Source: Mycolicibacterium sp. CBMA 247
GTDB taxonomy: Bacteria > Actinomycetota > Actinomycetes > Mycobacteriales > Mycobacteriaceae
Direction of reading: 5' to 3'
NCBI RefSeq assembly: GCF_009729095.1
Contig: NZ_VTGX01000005.1
Coordinates: forward strand, 248,001 to 312,000
Length of the DNA stretch: 64,000 nt
The translations under genes were made by a program, and so were the position numbers. Under the pieces are notes generated by a model. The model ran no database searches, had not been told where the DNA came from, and saw nothing but the letters and a program-made list of their open reading frames with translations. Of the stretch, positions 27,340-34,804 are shown one piece after another. Within the stretch, counting starts at the first letter, position 1, and every line of letters begins with the position of its first letter.

Positions 27340-30045
27340 TTACAGCCAGGTGCCGAACCTTCGGATGAAGCGCACCTTGACGAACTGTGTGAGCAGACAG
27401 TACGAGACCAGGGTGAGGACCAGCCAAGGGAAGTAGGCCCACGGCAACGGGACCAGACCCAGTGACTGTCCCCATCCGATGAACGGGAAGATCAGGCCGA
27501 AGATGCACGCGGCGCCGGTGGTCAGCATGACCGGCCAGGAGGCCCGGGACTGGATGAACGGGATCCGCTGGGTGCGGATCATATGGACGATCAGCGTCTG
27601 CGAGATCAGGGACTCGATGAACCAACCGGACTGGAACAACGCCGCATGCTCGGGGCTGTTGGCGGAGAAGACGAACCACATCAGCGCGTAGGTGGTCATG
27701 TCGAAGATCGAGCTGATCGGTCCGATGAAGACCATGAACTTCGCGAGGCCGTCGGAGGCCCACTTCTGTGGTTTGACGAGGAATTCACGGTCGACCCGAT
27801 CCCACGGGATGGTGAGCATCGACAGGTCGTAGACGAGATTCTGCACCAGGACGACGGCCGGGATCATCGGCAGGAAGGGCAGCAACGCGCTGGCGACGAG
27901 TACCGAGAACATGTTGCCGAAGTTGGAGCTGGCGGTCATCTTGATGTACTTGATGATGTTGCCGAAGGTGCGACGCCCCTCGATGACCCCGTTCTCCAGG
28001 ACACCGAGATCCTTCTCGAGCAGGATGATGTCGGCGGACTCGCGCGCAATGTCCACCGCGGTGTCGACCGAGATTCCGACGTCGGCGGCGCGAAGCGCGG
28101 GAGCGTCGTTGACGCCGTCGCCGAGGAAGCCGACCGTGTGGCCGCGGCGCTTGAGCGTCTCGACGATGCGGGCCTTCTGCATCGGGTTGACCTTGGCGAA
28201 GACGTTGGTCTCCTCGACGATGCGGTCGAATGTCTCGTCGTCGAGGGTGTCGATCTCCGGTCCGGTGACGATGGTGCCCACGTCGATACCGACCTTGCCG
28301 CAAACGGTCTCGGCGATGATCGGGTTGTCACCGGTGATCACCTTGACTGCCGTGCCGTGCTCGCGCAGGGCCGCGATCGCCGCTGCGGCCGACTGCTTCG
28401 GCGGGTCGAGGAAGGTCAGGAAGCCGACCAGCGTCATCCCTGATTCATCGGCGGTGGAGTATTCGCGCGCATGGGCGATGGTCTCATCGCTAGAGAGACG
28501 CCGGATCGCCACCGCGAGGACCCGCTTGCCCTGGGCGTTGTAGCCGGCCACCAGTCGATCGAGATGGGCCATCAGTCCCGGGGTGAGATCCCGCGTGGCG
28601 CCGCCCACCACTGCCGAAGTGCACACCGAGAGCACTTCTTCGACGGCACCCTTGGTGATGATCAGGTCGGCGTCACCGTCGTCGACGACCACCGACATGC
28701 GGCGACGCTTGAAATCGAAGGGGATCTCATCGATCAGCCCGTGGTCACGGCGGATGCCGTCGAGCATCTCCGGGCCGGCGGCGCCGAGGACGGCCTTGTC
28801 GAGCATGTTGCGCAGGCCGGTCTGGAACTGGGAGTTCATCGCCGCCAGCCGCAGGGTGTGCTCGCTTGCCAGACCGTCGGTGTCGAGGTGCTCTTCGAGA
28901 ACGATGCGGTCCTCGGTGAGGGTGCCGGTCTTGTCCGTGCACAGCACGTCCATGGCGCCGAAGTTCTGAATCGAGTTGAGCTGCTTGATGATCACCTTGT
29001 GCTTCGACATCGACATGGCGCCCTTGGCCAGGTTGGCGGTGACGACGAGTGGGAGCATCTCCGGTGTCAGTCCGACTGCTACGGCGACAGCGAACAGAAG
29101 CGCTTCGGTCCAGTTCTTGGTCAGGCCGTTGATGATGAAGACCGCCGGAACCATGACGCACATGAACTTGATCAGCATGAAGCTGACCTTGCGGACGCCG
29201 ATGTCGAAGCTGGTCTCGGGACGCTTGTCTGCCAGCCCGGCGGTCATGGCGCCGAAGTAGGTGTTGCGGCCGGTGCTGACCACTGCCGCGGTACCCGACC
29301 CGGAGATGACGGAAGTCCCCATGAACCCGAGGTTTCCGGCGTCGAGTACGTGCGCCGGATCGAGATCGGCGATGGGTTCGGCGGACTTCTCGGCCGGCAT
29401 CGACTCGCCGGTGAGCATCGCCTGGTTGATCTGCAGGTCCTTGGCCCGGATGATCCGCACGTCGCCGGGAATCATGTCTCCTGCGGCGAGCTGGACGACG
29501 TCGCCGGGAAGCAACTGCTCGATCGGCAGTTCGGAGGTGACTGGTTTGCCGTTCACCTGGCGGGTGACGGCGGCCGTGGTGGTGACCATGGCCTTCAGCG
29601 CCTCGGCCGCGCGGCTCGAGCGGTACTCCTGCCAGAACCGCAGGCCCACACTCACCGTGACCATCACGGTGACGGTGATGACGCCCTTGTAGTCCGGGCC
29701 CTCCTCCGGGTCCGCCAAAAACACGTCGGTCAGGTACATGATCGAGCCGATGAACAGCAGGATCAGGATGAACGGATTCTTGAATGTAGCCAGGAGCTGC
29801 ACGATTGCGGGCGCGGGACGATCGTGCCGGACCTCGTTGAGGCCGTGGGAGCGGCGTAAGGGCTCGATCTGACCCTCGTGCAGCCCGTTGTTGGTGGTTC
29901 CGAGGTCGGCGAACACGCCGGGTGTCTTCAGTCGCGCGAAGCGCGCGAGGGTCGACGACTGGTCGTCGGTGAGAATCGCGGTGGTCTTGCGGAGCCCGGA
30001 CTTCCTCGGCTTCGTAACCGCGGTAGTGGTTTCGGACACTGACAT
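27340..30045 (-). CDS. mgtA: Magnesium-transporting P-type ATPase
   Basis: 901 residues, P-type ATPase class IIIB. The phosphorylation motif is LCTDKTGTLTED; ITGDNP and GDGVNDAPALR are the ATP/hinge motifs; TGES is present in the actuator domain. The MgtA-type C-terminal helices include PWDRVDREFLVKPQKW. It imports Mg2+ at ATP cost. Start ATG at 30045, with GGGAAGG eight bases upstream. The long leader holds an M-box riboswitch at 30883-31050 and short ORFs, so expression should rise when Mg2+ is low. Confidence 0.93.
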   Translation of the reverse strand: MSVSETTTAVTKPRKSGLRKTTAILTDDQSSTLARFARLKTPGVFADLGTTNNGLHEGQIEPLRRSHGLNEVRHDRPAPAIVQLLATFKNPFILILLFIGSIMYLTDVFLADPEEGPDYKGVITVTVMVTVSVGLRFWQEYRSSRAAEALKAMVTTTAAVTRQVNGKPVTSELPIEQLLPGDVVQLAAGDMIPGDVRIIRAKDLQINQAMLTGESMPAEKSAEPIADLDPAHVLDAGNLGFMGTSVISGSGTAAVVSTGRNTYFGAMTAGLADKRPETSFDIGVRKVSFMLIKFMCVMVPAVFIINGLTKNWTEALLFAVAVAVGLTPEMLPLVVTANLAKGAMSMSKHKVIIKQLNSIQNFGAMDVLCTDKTGTLTEDRIVLEEHLDTDGLASEHTLRLAAMNSQFQTGLRNMLDKAVLGAAGPEMLDGIRRDHGLIDEIPFDFKRRRMSVVVDDGDADLIITKGAVEEVLSVCTSAVVGGATRDLTPGLMAHLDRLVAGYNAQGKRVLAVAIRRLSSDETIAHAREYSTADESGMTLVGFLTFLDPPKQSAAAAIAALREHGTAVKVITGDNPIIAETVCGKVGIDVGTIVTGPEIDTLDDETFDRIVEETNVFAKVNPMQKARIVETLKRRGHTVGFLGDGVNDAPALRAADVGISVDTAVDIARESADIILLEKDLGVLENGVIEGRRTFGNIIKYIKMTASSNFGNMFSVLVASALLPFLPMIPAVVLVQNLVYDLSMLTIPWDRVDREFLVKPQKWASDGLAKFMVFIGPISSIFDMTTYALMWFVFSANSPEHAALFQSGWFIESLISQTLIVHMIRTQRIPFIQSRASWPVMLTTGAACIFGLIFPFIGWGQSLGLVPLPWAYFPWLVLTLVSYCLLTQFVKVRFIRRFGTWL

Positions 30046-30150
30046 GGTGATTGCCTTCCCGGATAGTGCCGGGCCAATACGGCCAGGCATGAGAAATTCC
30101 CACTGCGACAACGGAACTCATCCGATTTGATGGCCCGTCTGCCGCATATT

Positions 30151-30185
30151 GGTCTGCCCGGTCGGAGTCACCGACCGGGCAGACC
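30151..30185. other. Perfect 15-bp stem-loop between the small ORF and mgtA
   Basis: GGTCTGCCCGGTCGG pairs perfectly with CCGACCGGGCAGACC around AGTCA. No T run follows on either strand. It lies about 105 bases upstream of the mgtA start and 207 bases downstream of the 62-codon ORF. It could be an intrinsic terminator, an RNA-processing or stability element, or the barrier for read-through control. The rest of 30046-30391 holds a second small hairpin at 30384-30400 (TTCCGCTTTTAGCGGAA) over the small ORF's stop, and an unassigned frame noted under rejected items. Confidence 0.7.
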
Positions 30186-30391
30186 CCGCCACAGATTCAG
30201 CTCTGTGAGCCGACCGTGTCCGACAGGTCGGCGGAGTCCGTCCGTCGCGGCCTCGACGCCCAAATCCAGGCGGGCGCCGATGTGTGATGGCTTGAACGGG
30301 CAGGGTTCAGACGCGCCCGGTGTACCGGGCGCCGTAGAGTGCGATCACCCGCCAGGGGTGAATCACGTTCTGCAGCAGATGGATTCCGCTT

Positions 30392-30580
30392 TTAGCGGAA
30401 GTGCGTTCCGCCGCCGAGTGATGCCACGAAGACACCCACAGGGGTGTGTCCGGCGTGCATGTTTGCGCGCTCCTGCGGCGTGAGGTGGCGACGTGCCCAG
30501 AAGGCACGCGCCGACCGGCCCCAGCCGATCAGCAGGTCGGTGGTGGGAGCGGTGTGTGGACGTGACAAGGTGAAGGTCAT
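30392..30580 (-). CDS. Small protein in the M-box/mgtA leader, 62 residues
   Basis: The frame starts MTFTLSRPHTAPTTD and ends in GTHFR, with AAGGAG nine bases before its ATG, the best ribosome site in this leader. It contains LTPQERANMHAGHTPVGV, is basic and lacks a signal peptide or membrane helix. It lies downstream of the M-box and upstream of mgtA on the same strand, so it would be part of the Mg2+-controlled transcript. I do not recognise the family. In M. tuberculosis a small gene (Rv1535) also follows an M-box; whether this one is related I cannot tell. Confidence 0.6.
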   Translation of the reverse strand: MTFTLSRPHTAPTTDLLIGWGRSARAFWARRHLTPQERANMHAGHTPVGVFVASLGGGTHFR

Positions 30581-30692
30581 GGCTGGCTCCTTGCAGGAAG
30601 GTAACCAGGGCGGGGAAATGCGCTGCCGACAGCGGCTAATGAGCGCACCGTACCAACGCGACCGCACGGATCATGTTGGTGGAGAAGGTGTG

Positions 30693-30776
30693 TCAGGCTG
30701 CGACGGCGGAAACCGAGCCGAGGTCGAGGTGTGGATGGAACACCGAACTGGGATAGGGACTATCGCCGGTACTCAA
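30693..30776 (-). CDS. Possible 27-residue leader peptide
   Basis: A TTG start gives MSTGDSPYPSSVFHPH, continuing to a TGA 27 codons later. The preceding sequence has a very strong Shine-Dalgarno run (AGGAGGTGAGG), with GAGG seven bases before the TTG. The peptide contains prolines and acidic residues near its start. Speculative: it may be chance, and the same ribosome site also serves a nine-codon GTG frame (30760-30789). Confidence 0.25.
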   Translation of the reverse strand: MSTGDSPYPSSVFHPHLDLGSVSAVAA

Positions 30777-30785
30777 TCTGGATCC

Positions 30786-30884
30786 TCACCTCCTCGGGGC
30801 CAGGACGCGCGGGGGCGCCGAACTGTATGTAGGCCGAACCGTGTGCAGGAAAAGGGGCACCCAGAATGCAATCCGGGTGAACAC
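30786..30884 (-). CDS. Possible 32-residue proline-containing leader peptide after the M-box
   Basis: A GTG start at 30884, directly after the 3' strand of the M-box, opens a frame beginning VFTRIAFWVPLFLH and ending APPRVLAPRR. Its TGA overlaps the next GTG inside AGGAGGTGA. An eight-codon frame (30886-30912, MQCQSSDE) ends one base before it. Mg2+-transporter leaders in enterobacteria use proline-containing short ORFs for Mg2+ sensing; by analogy this could couple translation to riboswitch output. There is no good ribosome site of its own, so confidence is low. Confidence 0.3.
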   Translation of the reverse strand: MFTRIAFWVPLFLHTVRPTYSSAPPRVLAPRR

Positions 30885-31050
30885 CTCACTCGTCAGAGCT
30901 TTGGCACTGCATGACGTATCCCGCTTCAGGAGCGGGAAGCCACTTTGGGTCACCCCTTAGCCCGGGGAGACCTGTCCTGACCTTGGGCGTCTCTCGACGT
31001 CGTTAGATCAGTGGCCTGTGTTCATGCAGGAGCCTCACCTATCGAGGTTC
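30883..31050 (-). promoter_or_regulatory. M-box (ykoK) magnesium riboswitch
   Basis: The minus strand carries the conserved M-box core in order: ATAGGTGAGGCTCCTGCATG (31023-31042), CGTCGAGAGACGCCCAAGG (about 30981-30999), GGTGACCCAAAGTGGCTTCCCG, and CAGTGCCAAAGCTCTGACG (about 30893-30911). The closing P1 stem is ACCTCG near 31043-31048 with GAGGT at 30883-30887. A CCCGCT/AGCGGG hairpin (30919-30937) lies inside. M-boxes bind Mg2+ and switch off Mg2+ transporters; here mgtA lies downstream on the same strand. No clear intrinsic terminator follows, so control may be through Rho or translation. Confidence 0.9.
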
Positions 31051-31436
31051 TTGCTCCTGAATCATTGTCCAGGCCGGCCGGGCTTGTCAACCCGTGCTAG
31101 GTGGGCGTGTCGAGCATCCCGTCCGGGGGGACGTCAATTCCGCTTCTGCGCTTTGTGATTGATCGCCATCATGCGCGGCCGGGCGGGAGGAAACGGTCAA
31201 AACCCGGTGAATCGACGGCCATTGGGCACGGGTAGGCCGCTGGCTTGCCCCGCTTTTCCTATCGGGGTCCTGGTCGTCGGATCGCGTGGGTACGGGATTT
31301 CAGCGAATTCGGCATCGGAGATCCAGGCTCAGGTGTCGGTATCCTGCACGGCGCCAGGGTATTTCACCGAGTTCCAGGCATCGGTGTCGATGGTGTCGAT
31401 CGCGCGTTGCATCGCAAGACCGGGCATAGTAGTGAA

Positions 31437-31617
31437 TCGATTTCGATGAGAGCTCGGGTATCGGCCTCCGTGCGTTCTCGGCCAAGCGGGATGGCGTCGG
31501 TATCGGCCTGATCATCTCCAACACATCCTGGAATGCTGTGGTGGCGAGATTCCGGTTCACCCGAAGTCGCGCGGAACCAAGGTCCGAATCCGGTGGCCGC
31601 TCGCTCAAACCGAGTAA
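31437..31617 (+). pseudogene. Frameshifted C-terminal remnant of a histidine kinase
   Basis: The first frame reads FSAKRDGVGIGLIISNT, the G2 box and following helix of histidine-kinase ATP-binding domains. It then shifts by one base near 31525, after which another frame reads LECCGGEIPVHPKSRGTKVRIRWPLAQTE and stops at 31615-31617, exactly how such kinases end. No intact N-terminal part is found upstream. It differs from the intact kinase at 34805-36283, so it is not a local duplicate of that gene. It marks the left part of the island; the rest of 31100-31436 shows no feature I recognise. Confidence 0.65.
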
Positions 31618-31702
31618 GGGAACCTGTAGGCGGTCGTGGGAAAGATCCACTGGAGACACCACGTATCCGTCGATATGTTGTGACCCGACAGCCCTAGCCG
31701 CG

Positions 31703-31762
31703 TTTCTACAACACAGACTGCGTTCCTACAACGCAGACTGCGTTCCTACAACGCAGACTGCA
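31703..31762 (+). repeat. Three 20-bp direct repeats upstream of the aldehyde dehydrogenase gene
   Basis: TTTCTACAACACAGACTGCG, TTCCTACAACGCAGACTGCG and TTCCTACAACGCAGACTGCA lie head to tail, ending 21 bases before the ATG at 31784. A 20-bp period places the half-site CTACAA on nearly the same DNA face each time. It may be an operator array or a chance tandem expansion. The CTACA core resembles the TCTACA half-site seen before other island genes. Confidence 0.8.
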
Positions 31763-31783
31763 CAGAACTGAGGGAAGCGTTCG

Positions 31784-33238
31784 ATGAACGACATTTCACA
31801 CATCAAAGCCGATCTGTACATCGGGGGGACGTGGGCCGCCGCAGCAGGAAGGTACACAACGCACAACCCCGCGACCGGTGAACCCTTGATCGACCTTGCG
31901 GCTGCCTCTGAGTCCGACGTCGACGACGCTGTGTCTGCGGCCCGTGCGGCATTCTACGGCGAGTGGGGCTCGCTGGCACCGTCGCGCAAGGGGCTGCTGC
32001 TTCACAAGCTCGCGGATCTCGTCGAGCGTGATGCCGAGGTCCTCGGCCGGCTCGAATCGCTCGACATGGGTCGCCCCTTCGGGATGAGCGTCCAACTGAT
32101 GGTCCCCAATCTTGTTGCGACCCTGCGCTATTACGCGGGCTGGGCAGACAAGATCAATGGCGAACAGATCGCCAACGACGGGTACATGGGCGCCCCAATC
32201 CCCACGCACGCCTACACCATCCGGGAACCCTTGGGCGTCGTCGCGGCCATCGTGCCGTGGAACGCACCGTTGATGATCCTCGGCTGGAAACTCGCGCCTG
32301 CCCTCGCCTGCGGTAACACCGTCGTCATCAAACCGGCCGAGGACGCCGCGCTGTCCATCCTGCACTTGGCTGCACTCGTCGAGGAGGCAGGCTTCCCCGC
32401 GGGCACAGTCAACGTCGTGACCGGATACGGCGCCGTCACGGGCGAAGCGCTCGTCGCCCATCCCGCAGTCAAGAAGGTGTCGTTCACCGGATCCACCGAG
32501 GTGGGACGCTCCATCCTCCGGAACTCAGCCTCCACCTTCAAGCGCACCGCGCTTGAACTCGGCGGTAAGGCGCCGCAAATCGTCTTCCATGACGCCGATC
32601 TCGACGCGGCCTTACAGGGATGTGCGATGGGCATGTTCTTCAATCAGGGCGAGGTCTGTGCGGCAGGCACGCGCGTGATCGCGCACCGAAAGGTCTACGA
32701 CACCGTCGTCGACGGCCTCAAGGCAGCCGCCGAGGCGCAGGTGATCGGCGATCCCTTCGACCCCGCGACCACCATGGGTCCGCTGGTCAACGCGCGTCAG
32801 CGAGACCGCGTCGTCGGTTACCTTCAGGTCGGAGCCGATGAGGGCGCCACTGTGGTTGCCGGCGGTAGTGCGCCCGAACGTCCCGGCTACTTCGTCGAGC
32901 CCACCGTCTTCGCAGGCACCAACGATATGCGGATTGCGCGGGAAGAGATCTTCGGCCCGGTCGGCATCGTCATCCCCTTCGACACCGACGACGAAGCCCT
33001 CGCCCTCGCCAATGACAACGACTACGGCCTGTCGGCGACCGTCTGGACCCGCGACGTGGGACGTGCGCATTCCGTCTCCGCACGCATCGAGGCCGGTGCC
33101 ATCGGTGTCAACGGATGGTCACCGCTGGCACCGCAACTTCCCTGGGGCGGTGTGAAGGCCAGTGGCATCGGTCGGGAATTGGGCACCGAGGGCATCTACG
33201 CGTTTACCGAGACCAAGACGGTGACGATCGTCCTGTAG
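31784..33238 (+). CDS. NAD(P)-dependent aldehyde dehydrogenase, probably indole-3-acetaldehyde to IAA
   Basis: 484 residues, ALDH superfamily. The catalytic Cys is in NQGEVCAAGTRV, the general base Glu in ELGGKAPQIVF, the cofactor-binding FTGSTEVGR and the conserved EEIFGPVG are all present. It oxidises an aldehyde to the acid. Directly downstream on the same strand lies a flavin amine oxidase, and the iac genes follow, so indole-3-acetaldehyde is the likely substrate; benzaldehyde or phenylacetaldehyde cannot be excluded. ATG at 31784 with AGGGAAG upstream. A strong hairpin follows, so the amine oxidase has its own promoter. Confidence 0.85.
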   Translation: MNDISHIKADLYIGGTWAAAAGRYTTHNPATGEPLIDLAAASESDVDDAVSAARAAFYGEWGSLAPSRKGLLLHKLADLVERDAEVLGRLESLDMGRPFGMSVQLMVPNLVATLRYYAGWADKINGEQIANDGYMGAPIPTHAYTIREPLGVVAAIVPWNAPLMILGWKLAPALACGNTVVIKPAEDAALSILHLAALVEEAGFPAGTVNVVTGYGAVTGEALVAHPAVKKVSFTGSTEVGRSILRNSASTFKRTALELGGKAPQIVFHDADLDAALQGCAMGMFFNQGEVCAAGTRVIAHRKVYDTVVDGLKAAAEAQVIGDPFDPATTMGPLVNARQRDRVVGYLQVGADEGATVVAGGSAPERPGYFVEPTVFAGTNDMRIAREEIFGPVGIVIPFDTDDEALALANDNDYGLSATVWTRDVGRAHSVSARIEAGAIGVNGWSPLAPQLPWGGVKASGIGRELGTEGIYAFTETKTVTIVL

Positions 33239-33252
33239 TTCCACTCGACATC

Positions 33253-33291
33253 CGAAACCCCGCCTCCGCCGTCCGCGGAGGCGGGGTTTCG
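33253..33291. terminator. Strong hairpin terminator after the aldehyde dehydrogenase gene
   Basis: CGAAACCCCGCCTCCGC pairs perfectly with GCGGAGGCGGGGTTTCG around CGTCC. The stem carries TTT near its 3' end. It separates the dehydrogenase and amine oxidase transcripts. Confidence 0.88.
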
Positions 33292-33325
33292 TCGTTACTG
33301 CGGAGTCAACGGACCTGGTCGACGC

Positions 33326-33398
33326 ATAAAGGTTTCCTTCATGGCCCACAGTTGGGCGCGGTTGTAGTGTGCATCACAGGTTCTTCTACATGTGTAGA
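33326..33398 (+). promoter_or_regulatory. Two shared island motifs upstream of the amine oxidase
   Basis: ATAAAGGTTTCC at 33326-33337 is identical to the element at 53870-53881 before catB. TCTACA-TG-TGTAGA at 33385-33398 is a perfect 6-bp inverted repeat, with a near copy at 60278-60291 before the second permease. In both the amine oxidase and catB promoters, TACATG begins 61 bases after the first base of ATAAAGG. These are likely regulator sites, perhaps for the FixJ-like protein. Confidence 0.5.
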
Positions 33399-33436
33399 TC
33401 CAAAAACAGCCCGCCGTCGATCGTCAGGTAACCAAC

Positions 33437-34801
33437 ATGCCCCCTTCCGAAGACTCGTTCCGCGCCCGGCCCCGCAAAGTGATCGTGATCGGCGCCGGCT
33501 TCGCCGGCCTGACCGCGGCCCGCGAGCTCGAAGGCGCCGGTATCGATGTCACGATTTATGAAGCCCGCGATCGCATTGGTGGACGCGCCTGGACCCATGA
33601 GCGCCTCGGCGGCCACGCACTCGAGATGGGGGCCACCTGGGTGCACTGGATGCAGCCGTTCGTGTGGACAGAGATCACCCGCTACGCACAGGAGATCTAC
33701 CCGAGCCCCGATATCGAGAAGGCGTACTGGGTGAGCAACGGGACCGTGTTCGAAGGCACAGAACATGACCTCGACGAGGCGCTGACCGTTCTGCAGGACA
33801 AGATCTTCGAAGGATCGCGGGCGTTCTTCCCCTACCCGCACGACCCACTCTGGGTTATGCGCGACGAGTCTGCCGGCACCGAGCTGCGGGAACGGTTCCT
33901 CAAGGCTGACACCGGCAGCGTCCTGGACTGCCTGCGCAATGGCGAGCACAGCCAGGAACAGATCGACCTCGCCGACAGCTATTGGTCTGCCGCCTACCAG
34001 GGACCCACCGCCACGGCATCTCCATTGATGGCCAAGCACTGGGCATCACTGAGTGATCACCGGAGCTCGCTCATGGACGAACAGACGCTGCGCTTCAAGC
34101 TCGTCAAGGGCATGCGTGGGCTGTACACCGCGATCGCCGGTGACTTGCGCACCGAGATCAAGCTCAACGCCCCGGTCCAGCGCATCGAGCACGGTGCCGA
34201 TGGCGCGCGAGTCACGCTTGAGGACGGCACCACCGACTCCGCTGACGCTGTGGTGGTCACGGTGCCGATCGGCGCGCTCCGCCACGTCGATTTCGCCCCT
34301 GCACTTCCCGAGTCGCAGCAAGAGGTGGTACGCGAAGGCTCCAACTCGATCGGCTTCAAGATCTGGATCAAGGTGGAAGGGCACCACTCCATCATCGCCG
34401 GCGCCCCCGGTCGTCACCCGATCTCCCTGATGCGTAGCGAGAAGTTTCTCGACGACGAGAACGCCACGATCCTCGTGGGTTTCGGTTCCGACCACCGCAC
34501 GATCGATCTCGAGGACGTGGCCTCGGCGCAGCGAGCCGTGGACGTCTGGCGCCCGGACCTGAAGGTCGTCGACTGCGGCGGTCACGACTGGGTCGCTGAC
34601 AAGTGGTCCGGTCAGACCTGGGCGACTTTGAAGTCGGGCCAGTTCTTCCAGGGCTGGAGCCTGTTCCAGGAATCCGAGACCCGACTGCGCTTCGCCGGCG
34701 CGGACTATGCCAGCGGCTGGAACGGCGTCGTCGTCGACGGAGCCATCGAGATGGGCATCAAGACGGCGCGCGGCCTCATCAACGAATTCAGGTCAGCGTA
34801 G
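33437..34801 (+). CDS. Flavin monoamine oxidase, probably acting on tryptamine or a similar amine
   Basis: 454 residues, flavin amine oxidase family. The FAD-binding motif is VIGAGFAGLTAARELEG (about residues 14-30), followed by EARDRIGGRAWT and GATWVHW. The C-terminal RFAGADYASGWNGVVVDGAIEMG is the usual second flavin-contact region. It has no signal peptide, so it acts in the cytoplasm, turning a primary amine into an aldehyde, ammonia and peroxide. With the aldehyde dehydrogenase before it and iac genes after, tryptamine to indole-3-acetaldehyde is the best guess. It is convergent with the sensor kinase gene. Confidence 0.82.
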   Translation: MPPSEDSFRARPRKVIVIGAGFAGLTAARELEGAGIDVTIYEARDRIGGRAWTHERLGGHALEMGATWVHWMQPFVWTEITRYAQEIYPSPDIEKAYWVSNGTVFEGTEHDLDEALTVLQDKIFEGSRAFFPYPHDPLWVMRDESAGTELRERFLKADTGSVLDCLRNGEHSQEQIDLADSYWSAAYQGPTATASPLMAKHWASLSDHRSSLMDEQTLRFKLVKGMRGLYTAIAGDLRTEIKLNAPVQRIEHGADGARVTLEDGTTDSADAVVVTVPIGALRHVDFAPALPESQQEVVREGSNSIGFKIWIKVEGHHSIIAGAPGRHPISLMRSEKFLDDENATILVGFGSDHRTIDLEDVASAQRAVDVWRPDLKVVDCGGHDWVADKWSGQTWATLKSGQFFQGWSLFQESETRLRFAGADYASGWNGVVVDGAIEMGIKTARGLINEFRSA

Positions 34802-34804
34802 CCG

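Noticed and set aside
28471..29859. 462-codon plus-strand frame across mgtA
   Set aside because: Antisense to P-type ATPase motifs, composition typical of shadows.
30307..30373. Short minus frame ending VIHPWRVIALYGARYTGRV between the small ORF and mgtA
   Set aside because: Looks protein-like but lacks a start with a ribosome site; could be the tail of a frameshifted small gene, not supportable without homologues.
31159..31449. 96-codon plus-strand frame before the kinase remnant
   Set aside because: No ribosome site, no recognisable motif, in a degenerate stretch.
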